DNA of 64,000 nt from Theropithecus gelada (taxonomy: Eukaryota > Chordata > Mammalia > Primates > Cercopithecidae), in the NCBI RefSeq assembly GCF_003255815.1, contig NC_037668.1, positions 90,735,643-90,799,642 on the forward strand, read 5' to 3'. Shown one piece after another: positions 33,142 through 44,280 of this stretch; within the stretch, counting starts at the first letter, position 1; every line of letters begins with the position of its first letter. Made by a program: the position numbers and the translations under genes. The notes below the pieces were generated by a model. The model had not been told where the DNA came from. It made no database searches and saw nothing but the letters and a program-made list of their open reading frames with translations.

Positions 33142-34419
33142 AACATGTAAATGGCCTAGCAGGTGCCTCACCTCAAGTGCTTAATAAATTGGGAGTGTTA
33201 TTGCTCTTACTCTTAAAGTGTGGCCTCAAGCAAAGAGTGGCCCTGTGTAGATGACCGTTCTCTTGTACCTCTCTGGGTCGGATCCCTGGTAAGCAGACTG
33301 TGTGATCCCCAGCAGCAAGGCCCCCAGCCAGAAACTACGGTTGTCCTGGTCCGGAGCATAGATTGTTCAGAGAAAGAGCTATTCCATGAAGCAAAGGGGG
33401 ATTCGTTCTCCTCTGTGGCTTGGCCTCTGCCTGCGGGGAGACCTGTGTTTTGTAAATGGCTCATGTCCCTCGCAGCATCACCCTCCTTCCCCAGCCACTG
33501 CCACCTTTTCATATGGATCATCAAGAGTTGGAAGGGGGCCTGGGAATCCCAGGCCTGGTCCTAGGCTGCCTGTATCCTTCAGCTAATCCCCCCAGTGGGA
33601 CCGCGGCCCAGGAGAGCGGCTAGTGGGCCCCAGCACCTGTCCCGGGGTCCTGAACCAGGATGACAGGCTCTGTAAGTGAGCCTCCTTCCAGCTCCCAGCA
33701 GCCTCCCGGCGGGTCCTCAACACCCACCACCCTATGCCCTACAGCTGCATCTCCATGCTCTGATGGGTGCAGTAGCCTTCCTATGTACTGGTGTCCCTGA
33801 GTGGGAGCAATCCAGGGTAGCCTTCCAAGGCTGCTTCTCGTGGCCGTGACCCAGGGGAGGGGAGGATCTGCATCTCAGGCCCACAGAGGGGCATGGACGA
33901 TACTGGTGCTCAGAGTGGGCCACTCCCAGATTGAAGAGAGACAGCATTTGGGGCAGTGTGAGCCTGAAAGAAAAATTGCCTCTTGGGGAAGGAAGGCAAT
34001 TGGGCCACAACTCAGAGGATGTGCAGAAAGGAGGGGAGGAATAAGAACGAGGACCCCAAGCATCCCCTCGTCCACTGTGCTGGCCCGGGGTCATCTCTGC
34101 AGCAGGAAACTGACTGGTAGTTCCTCACTCCCCACATGGAGGAGTCACACTGGTCAGCGTTTCCAAGTCACCTCTCCAGACCCCCAGCCCTTCATGTATC
34201 CCCTACTTCCTTCATCAAATCTCTGTGCCCTGAACGCCATCTTCCCTTTCACAGAGAGCTCAACCCACCCACTGGACTCCAAGCCTCTGGCCTCTGTGGT
34301 GAACCCCAGAGAGGTGAAGCCCTCTCTCCTCCCTGCTCCTAGAGCCTGGGACCCTCCCAAGGTATAACACTCTTACGTTGTTTCATACCTCTCGTGTGTG
34401 TGTGTCTGTTTATCACCCC
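33142..34419. other. Repeat-poor GC-richer sequence with long non-ATG frames
   Basis: A weak MIR trace is possible at 33150-33215. 33801-34367 holds the window's longest open frame (188 codons), but it opens with GTG, has no in-frame ATG until about codon 132, and overlaps a 120-codon opposite frame. No domain recognised; I do not call it a gene. Confidence 0.4.
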
Positions 34420-34519
34420 TGATTGAACTTCTTGCCATATTATTTTGATATTTCTAGTGTCTACTACAGAATTTGGCACACAGTAGGAGCTTAATAAACG
34501 TTTGATGAGAGGCTAAAAA
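34420..34519 (+). repeat. L2 3' terminus
   Basis: 'tctactacagaatttggcac', 'acagtaggagcttaataaac' is the L2 tail. Its last bases were duplicated by the L1 insertion that follows. Confidence 0.6.
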
Positions 34520-35309
34520 TACATGGAAAAATATTCCACATCACTAATCATCAGAGAAATGCAAATCAAAACCACAACAACCTTTCATCTCACACCAGTC
34601 AGAATGGACATTATTAAAAAGTCAAAAAACAACAGATGCTAGCCAGGCAGCGGAGGAAAGGGAACGCTCATGCATACACTGTTAGTGGGAATGTAGATCA
34701 GTTCAGCCACTGTGGAAAGTAGTTTGGAGATTACTCAAATAACTTAAAACAGAACTATCATTTGACCCAGCAATCCCATTACTGGGGATATAGTCAAAAG
34801 AAAACAAATCCTTCTACCAAAAAGATACGTACTCACATGTTCATTGCAACATTATTCGCAATAGCAAAGATGTGGAATCAACCTAGGTGCTCATCAATGG
34901 TGGATTGAATAAAGAAAATGTGGTACATATACACCATGGAATACTATTCAGCCATAAAAAGGAATGAAATCATGTCCTGTGCAGCATCACGGAAGCACCT
35001 GGAGGCCCATTGTCCTAAGCAAGTTAACACAAGAACAGAAAACTAAATACCAGGTGTTCTCACTTATAAGGGGGAGTGAAAATTGAGTACTCATGGACAT
35101 AAAGATGCAACAATAGACATTGGGACTATTAGAGGGAGGAGGGAGAAAGGGAGGCAAGGATCGAACAATGAACTGTTGGTTGGGTACCATGCTCAGTACC
35201 TGGATGATGGGATCATTCATACTCCAAACCTCAGCATCACACAATATACCCAGGTAACACACATACACATGTGTACATTGAATCTAAAATAAAGGTTGAA
35301 AAACAAAAT
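34520..35309 (+). mobile_element. 5'-truncated L1 (L1P/L1MA age), ORF2 3' end plus 3'UTR
   Basis: Starts at the ORF2 3' region ('catcactaatcatcagagaa'), includes 'caatcccattactggggata' and 'tacaccatggaatactattc', then a purine-rich 3'UTR and 'aaaataaaggttg' tail. Diverged flanking repeats lie at 34500-34519 and 35310-35329 (15 of 20 identical). ORF2 is broken and inactive. Confidence 0.92.
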
Positions 35310-35479
35310 GTTTAATGGATGGATAAAAACATTTTACATGGAGCATTCAGAATCTGTGTCACATACAAGGATTGTATTCAGAGGTAAATAGGAATGGCCC
35401 TGCTGCCACCAACATCCCCCAGCACATTCAGCACAGAAATAAATGCACAGATACGGACTGCAGCAAGTGCTAGGACAGG

Positions 35480-35739
35480 AAACAACAGGAGGTTATGAGT
35501 CAGGAAGAGGAACTCTGCTGGCAATTGGTGGTTCAGGGGGACCACTGGGAAGACCTGAAGGGCCAGATGGGGAAGGAAGCTGAAGAAAGGGCATGTGAGG
35601 GAGCCCAGGGGGCAAGAGCTGGATGGCCTGAAGGAACTAAAGGAGGAGAGATGTAGCTGTAGCCACATGAACAAGAGAGGGAGGCCTGGAAGGGCCAGGA
35701 AGGACAAAGAGGCCAGATCATTAGGGCCTTTTAGATTCT
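35480..35739 (-). repeat. L2 3' region, antisense
   Basis: 'gaagacctgaagggccagat', 'gaggccagatcattagggcc' and the purine-rich text between follow antisense L2. It is interrupted by an Alu at its right edge. Confidence 0.5.
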
Positions 35740-35988
35740 GGCACAATCTCGGCTCACTGCAGTCTCCACCTCCTGGGTTCAAGTGGTTCTCCTGCCTCAG
35801 CCTCCCGAGTAGCTGGGGTTACAGGCACCCACCACCACACCAAGCTAATCTTTTTGTATTTTTAGTAGAGATGGGGTTTCACTATGTTGGCCAGACTGGT
35901 CTTGAACTTCTGACCTTGTGATCGACCAGCCTTGGGTTCCCAAAGTGCTGGGATTACAGGTGTGAGCCACCGCGCCTGGCCCCTGGCA
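35738..35988 (-). mobile_element. 3'-truncated Alu, antisense, no tail
   Basis: Begins at 'gcacaatctcggctcactgc', so about 45 bases and the poly(A) tail are missing; the 5' end ('gagccaccgcgcctggcc') is complete. A 6-bp repeat 'ctggca' sits at both junctions (35738-35743, 35983-35988). Confidence 0.93.
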
Positions 35989-36084
35989 TATTATTAATAG
36001 CATCCGATTTACCCTCAGAAAGGTCTCAGTTTGGAGGACAGATTATAAGGTTGCCCTGCTCATAGGCCATGTGAAGACATGGAT

Positions 36085-36443
36085 ATGGTTGTCCCTTGGT
36101 ATCCTTGGAGGATTGATTCCGGGACCGCCAGAGGATACCAAAATTTGTGGATGCTCAAGTCTGTGATATGAATGGCCTCATATTTGGATATAATCTATAT
36201 ACATCTCCCTGTATACTTTCAATCATCTCTAGGTTACTCGTAATACCTAACACAATGTAAAGGCTGTGTAAGTGTTGTCATATTGTTTAGGGAATGATGA
36301 TGACAAGGGAGAAAACTCTGTACAGGCTCAGTACAAAAGCATTTTGTTTTCCCCTGAATATTTTGATCTGTGGTTGGTTGACTCCACAGCTGCAGACCCC
36401 ACAGAACAGATGAGGAACCTGTGGATATGGAAGGGTGACTGCA
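36085..36443 (+). mobile_element. Tigger/MER2-like element, near full length
   Basis: 'ttgtcccttggtatccttgg' at the left, 'ggataccaaaatttgtggat', 'gtttagggaatgatgatgac' inside, and 'ggatatggaagggtgactg' at the right as inverted terminus. About 360 bases, non-autonomous. Confidence 0.85.
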
Positions 36444-36454
36444 CACGTATGCTA

Positions 36455-36535
36455 AGCATAATGGAAAGCTAGTGAAGGGTTTTATGCAGGGGAACAATGT
36501 GACATTCATTGAATGAATGAGGATTGGAAGAACCC
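36455..36535 (-). repeat. L2 fragment, antisense
   Basis: 'gtgaagggttttatgcaggg', 'gaacaatgtgacattcattg' matches the antisense L2 phrase on 'ggagggttttgagcaggggag'. Confidence 0.4.
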
Positions 36536-36541
36536 TTTGAA

Positions 36542-36587
36542 TAAAAACAAAAACAAACAAACAAACAAAAAACAAACAAAAAAAGAA
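36542..36587. repeat. (CAAA)n low-complexity tract
   Basis: A-rich run with CAAA/CAAAA units. Confidence 0.9.
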
Positions 36588-36884
36588 CCATAGACCGAGG
36601 ATGAGAGAAAGGAAAACCCCAAGGAAGAGGAGTGGTAGTTCCTAGTTGGGAAGAGCTGGAGTCGGGGGGCGGAGCATCTTGGAAGTCACTGCACGCTGAG
36701 TGCACCATGTCTGGAACAGAGCTGGGGGCAAGTGTTAGGGTGATGTTGCCAGATGCCTTCTTGAAACAAATAACTAAATAAATTCCAAAAGAGAATGAAG
36801 TGAGGCATTCTAAAACTGAATGGGAAGTAGGAGCAATCAGGTCTTACATTTTATTTGGATTTGTTAATAAAAGCCGACTTCAAG

Positions 36885-36990
36885 TTAACTTCACTTACTG
36901 AATGCCTCCTCTAGGCTAGGTGCTACAAGAAAGAGAAGCAAGCACCAACTCAGGACCTGATGCAATAAGTATAGAGATGGAAATGATGTC
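36885..36990 (-). repeat. L2 3' end, antisense
   Basis: 'cttactgaatgcctcctcta', 'ggctaggtgctacaagaaag' fits the antisense L2 tail. Confidence 0.5.
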
Positions 36991-37113
36991 TATCAATATA
37001 TACATGTTATCACCTAATATAACCATATAATGATATATAGTATCATTATATAAAAATATTTATCTATAAAGCTACGTATTGAATATTATGCACACAATTA
37101 CTGTACATGCTAG

Positions 37114-37137
37114 TATATATATATATATATATATATA
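37114..37137. repeat. (TA)n microsatellite
   Basis: Twelve TA units in a broadly AT-rich neighbourhood (37000-37145). Confidence 0.95.
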
Positions 37138-37178
37138 ATAAATGGAAAAATTATTTCAGTATATGAGAAAATGAAATA

Positions 37179-37501
37179 GAAATAAGAGGGCCAGGCCGGG
37201 CGCGGTAACTCACGTCTGTAATCCCGGCACTTTGGGAGGCCAAGGCGGGCGGATCACGAGGTCAAGAGATTGAGAGTGTGCTGGCCAACATGGTGAAACT
37301 CCGTCTCTACTAAATATACAAAAACTGGCTTGGCTTGGTGGCATGCGCCTTTAGTCCCAACTACTTGGGAGGCTGAGGCAGGAGAATTGCTTGAACCCAG
37401 GAGGTGGAGGTTGCAGTGAGCCGAGATAGCACCACTGCACTCCAGCCTGGCAACAGAGCAAGACTGTCTCAAAAAAAAAAAAAAAAAAAAGAAATAAGAG
37501 G
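37179..37501 (+). mobile_element. AluY/Sc-like, full length, 11-bp target-site duplication
   Basis: Body 37194-37490. 'ggcggatcacgaggtcaaga' is a Y/Sc-type sequence. Flanking 'gaaataagagg' at 37179-37189 and 37491-37501, with four extra bases after the left copy. Twenty-A tail. Confidence 0.95.
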
Positions 37502-37709
37502 ACCAAAGGAGAAATTGGAAGGCCAGTCCCATCTGATGCCTGGTATAGACAACGAGTGTGGCAGGAGTGGACAGAAGATCCATTCTCTGAGGTGGGAGGT
37601 CAGGAGAGTGATATTGAGGCCATGGGATAAAGGGCTGATCCTGAAGGAAGGGGATTGAGGAGAGTGCATGGATTTCTAAGGATAGAAATGGTGTGATTAA
37701 AAGCTATAA

Positions 37710-37944
37710 GGTGGACCACGTAAGGTCAAAAGTTCGAGACCAGCCTGGCCAACATGGCAAAACCCCGTCTCTACCAAAAATACAAAAATTAGCTGGGTGT
37801 GGTGGTGTGCACCTGTAATCCCAGTTACTTGGGAGTCTGAGGAAGCAGAATGGCTTGAACCCGAGAGGCACAGGTTACAGCGAGCCAAGATTGCACCACT
37901 ATACTCCAGCTTGGGAGACAGAGCAAGACTGCACCTCAAAAAAA
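37710..37944 (+). mobile_element. 5'-truncated Alu, sense
   Basis: Starts inside the left monomer at 'gtggaccacgtaaggtcaaa' and ends with a seven-A tail. About 50 bases of the 5' end are absent. Confidence 0.92.
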
Positions 37945-37979
37945 CAGCTCCAAGGCTGCAAAATATCACACGTTTAGCC

Positions 37980-38225
37980 TGAATGTACTGAGCACTTACT
38001 ATACTCCAGGATTGTTTTAAGTGCTTTTTAAATATTTATCTGTATGTTCTCTATATTCGCACAACAACTGTATAAGATAGGCACATTTAATTCTCATTTT
38101 ATAGGAGAGGAAACTTGGGCAGTGAGAAATTATCTGGCTGAGTTCACACAGTGAGGAAAGGACAAAACCAGAATTCAAACCCAGATGGCCCTCTGCAGAG
38201 CCCATGTTCTCAGCAAAGACATCCT
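37980..38225 (+). repeat. MIR, full length
   Basis: 'ctgagcacttactatactcc', 'ctcattttataggagaggaa', 'agttcacacagtgaggaaag', 'ccagaattcaaacccagatg' in consensus order. The best-preserved sense MIR in the window. Confidence 0.87.
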
Positions 38226-38319
38226 CTTGTACTCTGCAGAGCGTTCGGCAAACAGGGAGTGGTCATTTTAGCTGGGCCATGTGGAGTCATTGCGTGGGGA
38301 CAGGGTGACTAAAGAACAG

Positions 38320-38475
38320 AGCAAGGGCTTTGCAGTCAAATGGCCTGAGTGTGCATTCCCTCTGACAGTGAAATCTCCTGAGCCTCAGCATGCTCAGTGT
38401 AAATACGGGAATAATGGTACCCCACACACATGGATACTGTGAAGATTCACCCAATAATGTCTACAAAATGATGTT
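38320..38475 (-). repeat. MIR, antisense
   Basis: 'ggctttgcagtcaaatggcc', 'gagcctcagcatgctcagtg' and 'tactgtgaagattcacccaa' follow MIR. Confidence 0.55.
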
Positions 38476-38518
38476 CATTAAACCATAGCTGGAAAGCTAC
38501 ACGTTGTAAGCATTGAGA

Positions 38519-38820
38519 ATTTTTTTTTTTTTTAATTGAGACAGGGGTCTCACTCTGTCACCCAGGCTGGAGTGAAGTGGCATGATCTTGACTCACTGCA
38601 GCCTCCACCTCCTGGGCTGAAGCCATCCTCCTACCTCAGCCTCCAGAGTAGCAGGGGTCACAGGGGTGTGCCACCACAACCAGGAAATTTTTCATATTTT
38701 TGGTGGACATGGGGTTCCTTCATGTTGTCCAGGCTGGTCTCGAACTCCTGAGCTCAAGTGATCCGCTTGCCTTGGCCTCCCAAAGTGCTAGGATTATAGG
38801 TGTGAGCCACTGCACCCGGC
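38519..38820 (-). mobile_element. AluJ-like, antisense, full length
   Basis: Poly(T), 'gagacaggggtctcactctg' through 'tgtgagccactgcacccggc'. Many differences from AluS suggest AluJ. Confidence 0.94.
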
Positions 38821-39440
38821 ACACTAAGGATTTTAAAGAGACAGCTATAAAACTGAGGCTGGTCATTTGGAAACTTGGCAGAGACTGTGCTAGGGCAGGA
38901 GGCAGGAGCAAGTGCAAGCTTGTCCCTGTCACTGTAAGTGAGGAGGACTCATGTGTTTTTCTGTTTTCCCTGCCTGGGATCCTTAACTCCATTATGCTTC
39001 TTCAACCGGGCTCTTCCCAACAGAGTGACCCTGGTCCTGGCCTTGAACTGTCCTCTAGACTTATTTTCAGCCTTTCACTTCATAATCTGACAGTATTAAA
39101 CTTCATGGTCTAAAAAGGACTTGTCAGGCATGTGGGTTTAGTTTGTGTGTGAGGATCAGGAAGGAGGAGGAGAGGGTTACTATTTGATAATCCTCAAGAA
39201 AAAGCACCCGTTCTAAGTACAAAGTGGGAGCTGCCCGGCACATGCCAAGAGCTTCTAGAAAAGGCACTGGGGGTGCTCTGCAAACCCACCCTTCCTTCTC
39301 CCTCTCCCCTATTTCCTCCTAACCCCCACCTCCCTAACAGGATCCTCTAAGGTCTTGAGGGCAAGAGGCAGTGAGGAATAGCAGAATTTCCAAAAGGTCC
39401 AAGAGTTGGTGGAAGAGTCTACCTGTATGATTAGGTGACA
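38821..39440. other. Unassigned sequence
   Basis: Unique; includes a short C/T-rich stretch at 39290-39335. No supported gene. Confidence 0.35.
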
Positions 39441-39761
39441 TTATTTGTTTATTTATTTATTTATGAAACAGGATCTTGCTGTGTCACCCAGGCTTAAGTG
39501 CAGTGGCAGGATCACGGCTCACTGCAGCCTCACCCTCCCCAGCTCAAGGAATCCTCTTGCTTCAGCCTCCCAAGTAGCTGACACTACAGGCACATGCCAT
39601 CAGACCTCGCTAATTTTTAAATTTTTAAGTTTTTTATTTTTAGTAGAGACAAGGTCTCACTATGTTGGCAAGGCTGGTCTCTAACTCCTGAGCGCAAGTG
39701 ATCCTCCTGCCTCAGCCTCCCAAAGTGCTGGGATTACAGGGGTGAGCCACCATGACCAGGC
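39441..39761 (-). mobile_element. AluJ-like, antisense, with (TTTA)n tail
   Basis: The tail has become 'ttatttgtttatttattta'. Body from 'gaaacaggatcttgctgtgt' to 'ccaccatgaccaggc'. The A-rich linker is expanded. Confidence 0.93.
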
Positions 39762-39889
39762 AATTTTTGTTATGTTAAGTCTGTGAAAACATCTTCCTCT
39801 ACCATTAAAACTAAAATTTTCAACTGATGTTTACAAGTTATTGCCCCAGCCCCACTCGTTTTTTTATAAGCCTGGCAACCAAACCTTAG

Positions 39890-39985
39890 CCAGGTTAACG
39901 ACTTGCTAGTAACAACTCAAGAGTCAAACCCCAGGTTGATCTAACCCCAGAATCTAAGCTCATAACTGCTGCTCTGCTAAACTCC
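39890..39985 (+). repeat. MIR 3' part
   Basis: 'caagagtcaaaccccaggtt', 'gatctaaccccagaatctaa' fits the MIR 3' end. Confidence 0.45.
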
Positions 39986-40159
39986 TTATAAGATGATATT
40001 TTGTTAGAGGTACAACTATTACCCGTTGTTTAGAATGATTGTATTTTCTTTTAAGCAAATCAAAATGCTTTTTATTCTTGGTGATGGTGACGGTCACTCC
40101 ATGCAATGCTTGGAAAAGTCAAACTTGAAAACCTGGATCTGTTGCACCTCCTCTCTCTT

Positions 40160-40362
40160 TGCAGTTAGATAGGAATGAATTCAAATCCTGACTCACCAGC
40201 TCCTGGCAAGTCACTCAACCCCTTTGCTCCTCAGTCTTTTTATCTATTAAATGGGTATAATAATACCCACCTTGCTAGATGACAGGCAGGATTTAAGATA
40301 ATGAATGCTGAGCACCTGGCATGTAGCAGGTTAAAAAGCAGCTGTTGTTATTATTAGCAGGG
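40160..40362 (-). repeat. MIR, antisense, near full length
   Basis: 'ttcaaatcctgactcaccag', 'ctcagtctttttatctatta' and 'gctgagcacctggcatgtag' follow MIR. Confidence 0.78.
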
Positions 40363-42037
40363 TCTAGATTGTGTCTGCAAAACGTCACTGGTGAAGCCCT
40401 CCTCTTTTTGACAGTGAAAGTTTCCACAGTTTGTTGTCACTGTTTTCCAGGCAGGCTGCCTGGGAGACTGGCCACGCCACCAAGCTTCTCTGTTATTGCA
40501 TCTTCTTGCCTCCCTAGCACAGTTGGCTGCTTGAGCTGGTGGCGGGCAAGACCGTCATCTTCCACATTTGTCATCAGACTTGATGGATAGTATTCCCAAG
40601 TTAATGCCATAAATGCTGTTTGGAAATTACGAGTCCATGCTGCTGATGGTCTAGCCAGAAAAAAATAAAAAAAAATTAATTTATAATCATGCATATAAAT
40701 TTCATAGATAGTGTTATTATCATTCAGGGGTTGAGTTATTGTGCATATGGGGAGTGGCTACTGGAACAGAAAACCATGTCACTATAACTCAGTGTAATTC
40801 CGATGACAATAGTTATATCTATCACTTTGTTATAAATCAATTGATATCCTGTGTTAAGTGAGGAGGCCTCGCCTCCCCAGCTGCATAGGGGGAGTGGCAG
40901 AGAGTCTTTGGAGCGTTGTTTAGGGTGTTGCTGGCCACGCTGACTCACGCTGATGGGAAGGCAGAAAACAGATGCTTTGGGAAATTCTTGCGTGGACTCC
41001 AAATGCCTTGGTCCACTGGACAATGTATCCCAATGTATTCCAATCTATAAAGCATTTAAAAAACTGGATGACATACCTATGTCTTTAAAGATAGTTCTTT
41101 TGCTTGCATTTTGTCTAGAAAGACTAAATGTTCAGAACTGGAATTATTTACTAATTGAAGACAGGATTCTGATTGAAACCGCATCAGTCCCAGAAGAGCC
41201 AGTAAGCATTTGAAGGCCTCTCTAAATGCCATGAATCAGGCAGTATATCTTTCCTGTTAATCTATATTGGTTCCCTCCCAAAGGCAATTGACCCTGGGGA
41301 AAGGTAAAACAGAACAATCTGAGTACCACTGACCTAGCATGTAACTGGCTTTGAAAGTGCACTGCTGGGGAGAAGAATGCGGAAATATCACAGGGAGCAA
41401 TAGCTTGCGGAGAAAAGACGATGGTTTGAAGTCAGTGGAAAGTAATTTTGCCAAGTGCAGAGTTATCTAGTTAACCTATTGTTCAATCTAATGAAAAAGC
41501 AGGGCTATTCTGGAGTGTGTTACAGTATGTAGTTTGTCAATTACCCAATCAGGGGGCATTGCTCATTCAGCCAGGATTGAGGGCAATACCCATACTATTT
41601 TATTACTATGAAGCCTCAACTTGGCATATTTTTATATAGACTATAGGGTGTTTAATAGCCATGCAAAACTAGGACTTTTTCATCCTTTCTGGCCTAAGTC
41701 CATTGTCAGTGGGCTACATTAGTTTTTGTCACTGCAATTAGGATGTTACAATATGCAGTTTTAAACTCATAAATATATGGGAAGGTAGAAGGTGTAGAGT
41801 TACGATGGTCCCTCAATTTTAAAAAAGGCAGGAACAGGAGATCAGTTTATAAGGAAAACAATCTGAGAGGCTAGGATAGCTGTCTGCTAAAAATCTAGAA
41901 GGTGCCTTGGAGTCTGTGGGGGGAAAATCTCCATTTACAAGCTTCCATATGTACCCTAAAATCTCCTTCACCCCCATAGAATTCCAGCACTTAACAGAAA
42001 TAAGAGTGCATTTGAAAAGCCTCTTAGGAAAAGCTCT
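40363..42037. other. Unassigned unique sequence, about 1.7 kb
   Basis: No transposon recognised. The largest frames (under 100 codons) are unconvincing. 40780-41240 and 41500-41700 look like ordinary unique sequence. Confidence 0.4.
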
Positions 42038-42360
42038 GTTAAATCCATGTTTTTTTTTTTTTTTTTGAGACGGAGTCTCGCTCTGTCTCCCAGGCTGGAA
42101 TGCAGTGGCCCGATCTCGGCTCACTACAACCTCCGCCTCCCAGGTTCAGGCGATTCTCCTGCCTCAGCCTCCCGAGTAGCTGGGACTACAGGCGTCCGCC
42201 ACCACTCCCAGCTAATTTTTGTATTTTTAGTAGAGACGGGGTTTCCCCATATTGGCCAGGCTGGTCTCGAACTCCTGACCTTGTGATCCGCCCTCCTCGG
42301 CCTCCCAAAGTGCTGGGATTACAGGCTTGAGCCACCGTGCCCAGCAGTTAAATCCATGTT
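42038..42360 (-). mobile_element. AluY/Sc-like, antisense, perfect 14-bp target-site duplication
   Basis: Body 42051-42346. 'gaccttgtgatccgccc' is a Y/Sc-type sequence. Flanks 'gttaaatccatgtt' are identical at 42038-42051 and 42347-42360. With its low divergence, this is one of the youngest insertions here. Confidence 0.96.
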
Positions 42361-43964
42361 AACATAAAAGCAACTTAAAATCATCCTTGTTTTAAAATTT
42401 AATTTAAAATTTTATTTTTAATTTAGGAAGTTCGCACTAAGATTGGTCAACCATCCAGTTTGCAATACCGTTTCAGAGCATACTTAATGTATAACTGCTG
42501 TTAATCATTGGGAGTCCTACGAGCTGTTATTCATTTAAAAATCCATTTATTTTGATTCTTCTGGTTTGAAGAACATAGTACACATTTCCATAATAAAGTG
42601 ATTCCCCTTTTGTGCCTGTGATAAGCTGTTCAGTGGTGTCAAATATTTTTTGACTTTGATAAAAATGTATTGAGGGTCAAGATCATCTCTTAATAGTTCA
42701 CACTTCTATTTAATAACCTGCCTCAATGTCAAAAGACAACCCCATCCTCTCGCAGTTCCAGGAAGTATTATGCGCTGCCGTCCCATCTCCAGATGCACAT
42801 CAGACATGTCCATGTTATTCCATATTCGGTCCATTCCAGAGAAAGGCTAAAGGAGACAGAGGGTACGGATCTTGTTAGGTGCAGCCTCTGACACTATCAC
42901 TATCAATTGTCTTTTGCCGAGGCTGATCATCACCTCAATTATCTAGTGTCCAGCCTACCTGATAGGTTTTTGCAAACTATAACTCTTCTGTCGATGAGCA
43001 TGGAATAATGACAACCAGGGGCAAATGAACAGAATACAAAAGAGATAAATCCAGAAGTAAAATACATAAGTCTATCTCCACATATAGACATACAATATGC
43101 TTTCAGTACCAAGTGATTCAACATAATGTATAGCTAGTGGTTTTTTTGCAGGCTTATTGAGATTATGCTAATATGCTAAGTAAATTAGATAGAGCTGTTG
43201 GGTTAAATGTTTTTCCCATTTTATCATTTCAATGGAAACATACCCAATATTTAAAAATATTACCATATGTCAAATGAACATAAATAGATAGAATTTCCCC
43301 TCAAATCATTGCATTTGTAATTTATAGTAAAAACCATTTTAAAGTTAAATAGGGATATTTTGTTTAAGAGAAGATATATTTTTCTAAATGATTCCAATTG
43401 AAATTCAATTTCAAACTGCAATCATGAATCAAGGAGGAAGTAAAATACACTGGTAAAGTATGCTGGGGATCATAGCAGTATGTATTTTTAGCCATACATG
43501 GTTCTACACAACACGAGAAAATATATTTTAGTGCAATATTAATTGAAGTTTTGCTAGTGTGTGGTTCAGGAGGTTAATTCGAAAAGAATACATTACCAAT
43601 ATATTTATAGCATTTAAATAAATTAAAATTATGCTTCACACATCAATAACGCAGCTGTTAAATAATATTTTTATTCTATGTAAATCCCATCCATTCATCT
43701 CAGTTGTATAATAAATGACCATAATTACGGAGCTTCATTGGGAGGAAGGTCATTGGTAATCCTGTAATTCCTCATTGGTGTAAAGAGAGAAAACAGAACT
43801 GTTTGTGATGAATGTATTCAACCTTTGCACACTTTGGTACTTTGGACCATGCATTAAAATGCAGTCAGAAATTAAGTTCTTCACTTCCACAGCATTTTTA
43901 ATCTGCAGTGTTGAATTTTTTTTTTTTGGTAACTAGGGCCTTCTTGAAGTGCTTCTTTTTGGTC

Positions 43965-43989
43965 TACACACACATGCGCACACACACAC
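43965..43989. repeat. (CA)n microsatellite, imperfect
   Basis: CA run interrupted by 'tgcg'. Confidence 0.9.
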
Positions 43990-44234
43990 CCCCCAAATTC
44001 AGGCTGTCCTATGTCAAATAAATCCAATTTGAAGTCTTTTCTCTATAAATAATTTCCTTAATTTTCAGTACTTCTTTATGCTTCTAAGGGGAAACATGAT
44101 CTTCGCCTTCCTCTCAAGCTGCAGCATTCTAAACGTGAACTCAGGTTCCTGGCCTTGTGTCTAGATGAGCTCTTCTCGCGGCAGATCTCTATTTTCAGGT
44201 CACCAGGGAAGGCATTTGGTAAATTTTTTCCCTT

Positions 44235-44280
44235 GAAGAATCTTTGGCTCTAACCTGGAAGATCTTTGGCTCTAACCAGG
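44235..44280. repeat. 22-23-bp tandem duplication
   Basis: 'gaagaatctttggctctaac' at 44235 and 'gaagatctttggctctaacc' at 44258 are two adjacent copies, differing by one A and the last bases. Confidence 0.92.

Noticed and set aside
34520..35309. Active L1 with a working ORF2
   Set aside because: Only the 3' end is present and the ORF2 part is broken by stops; it is a dead fragment.
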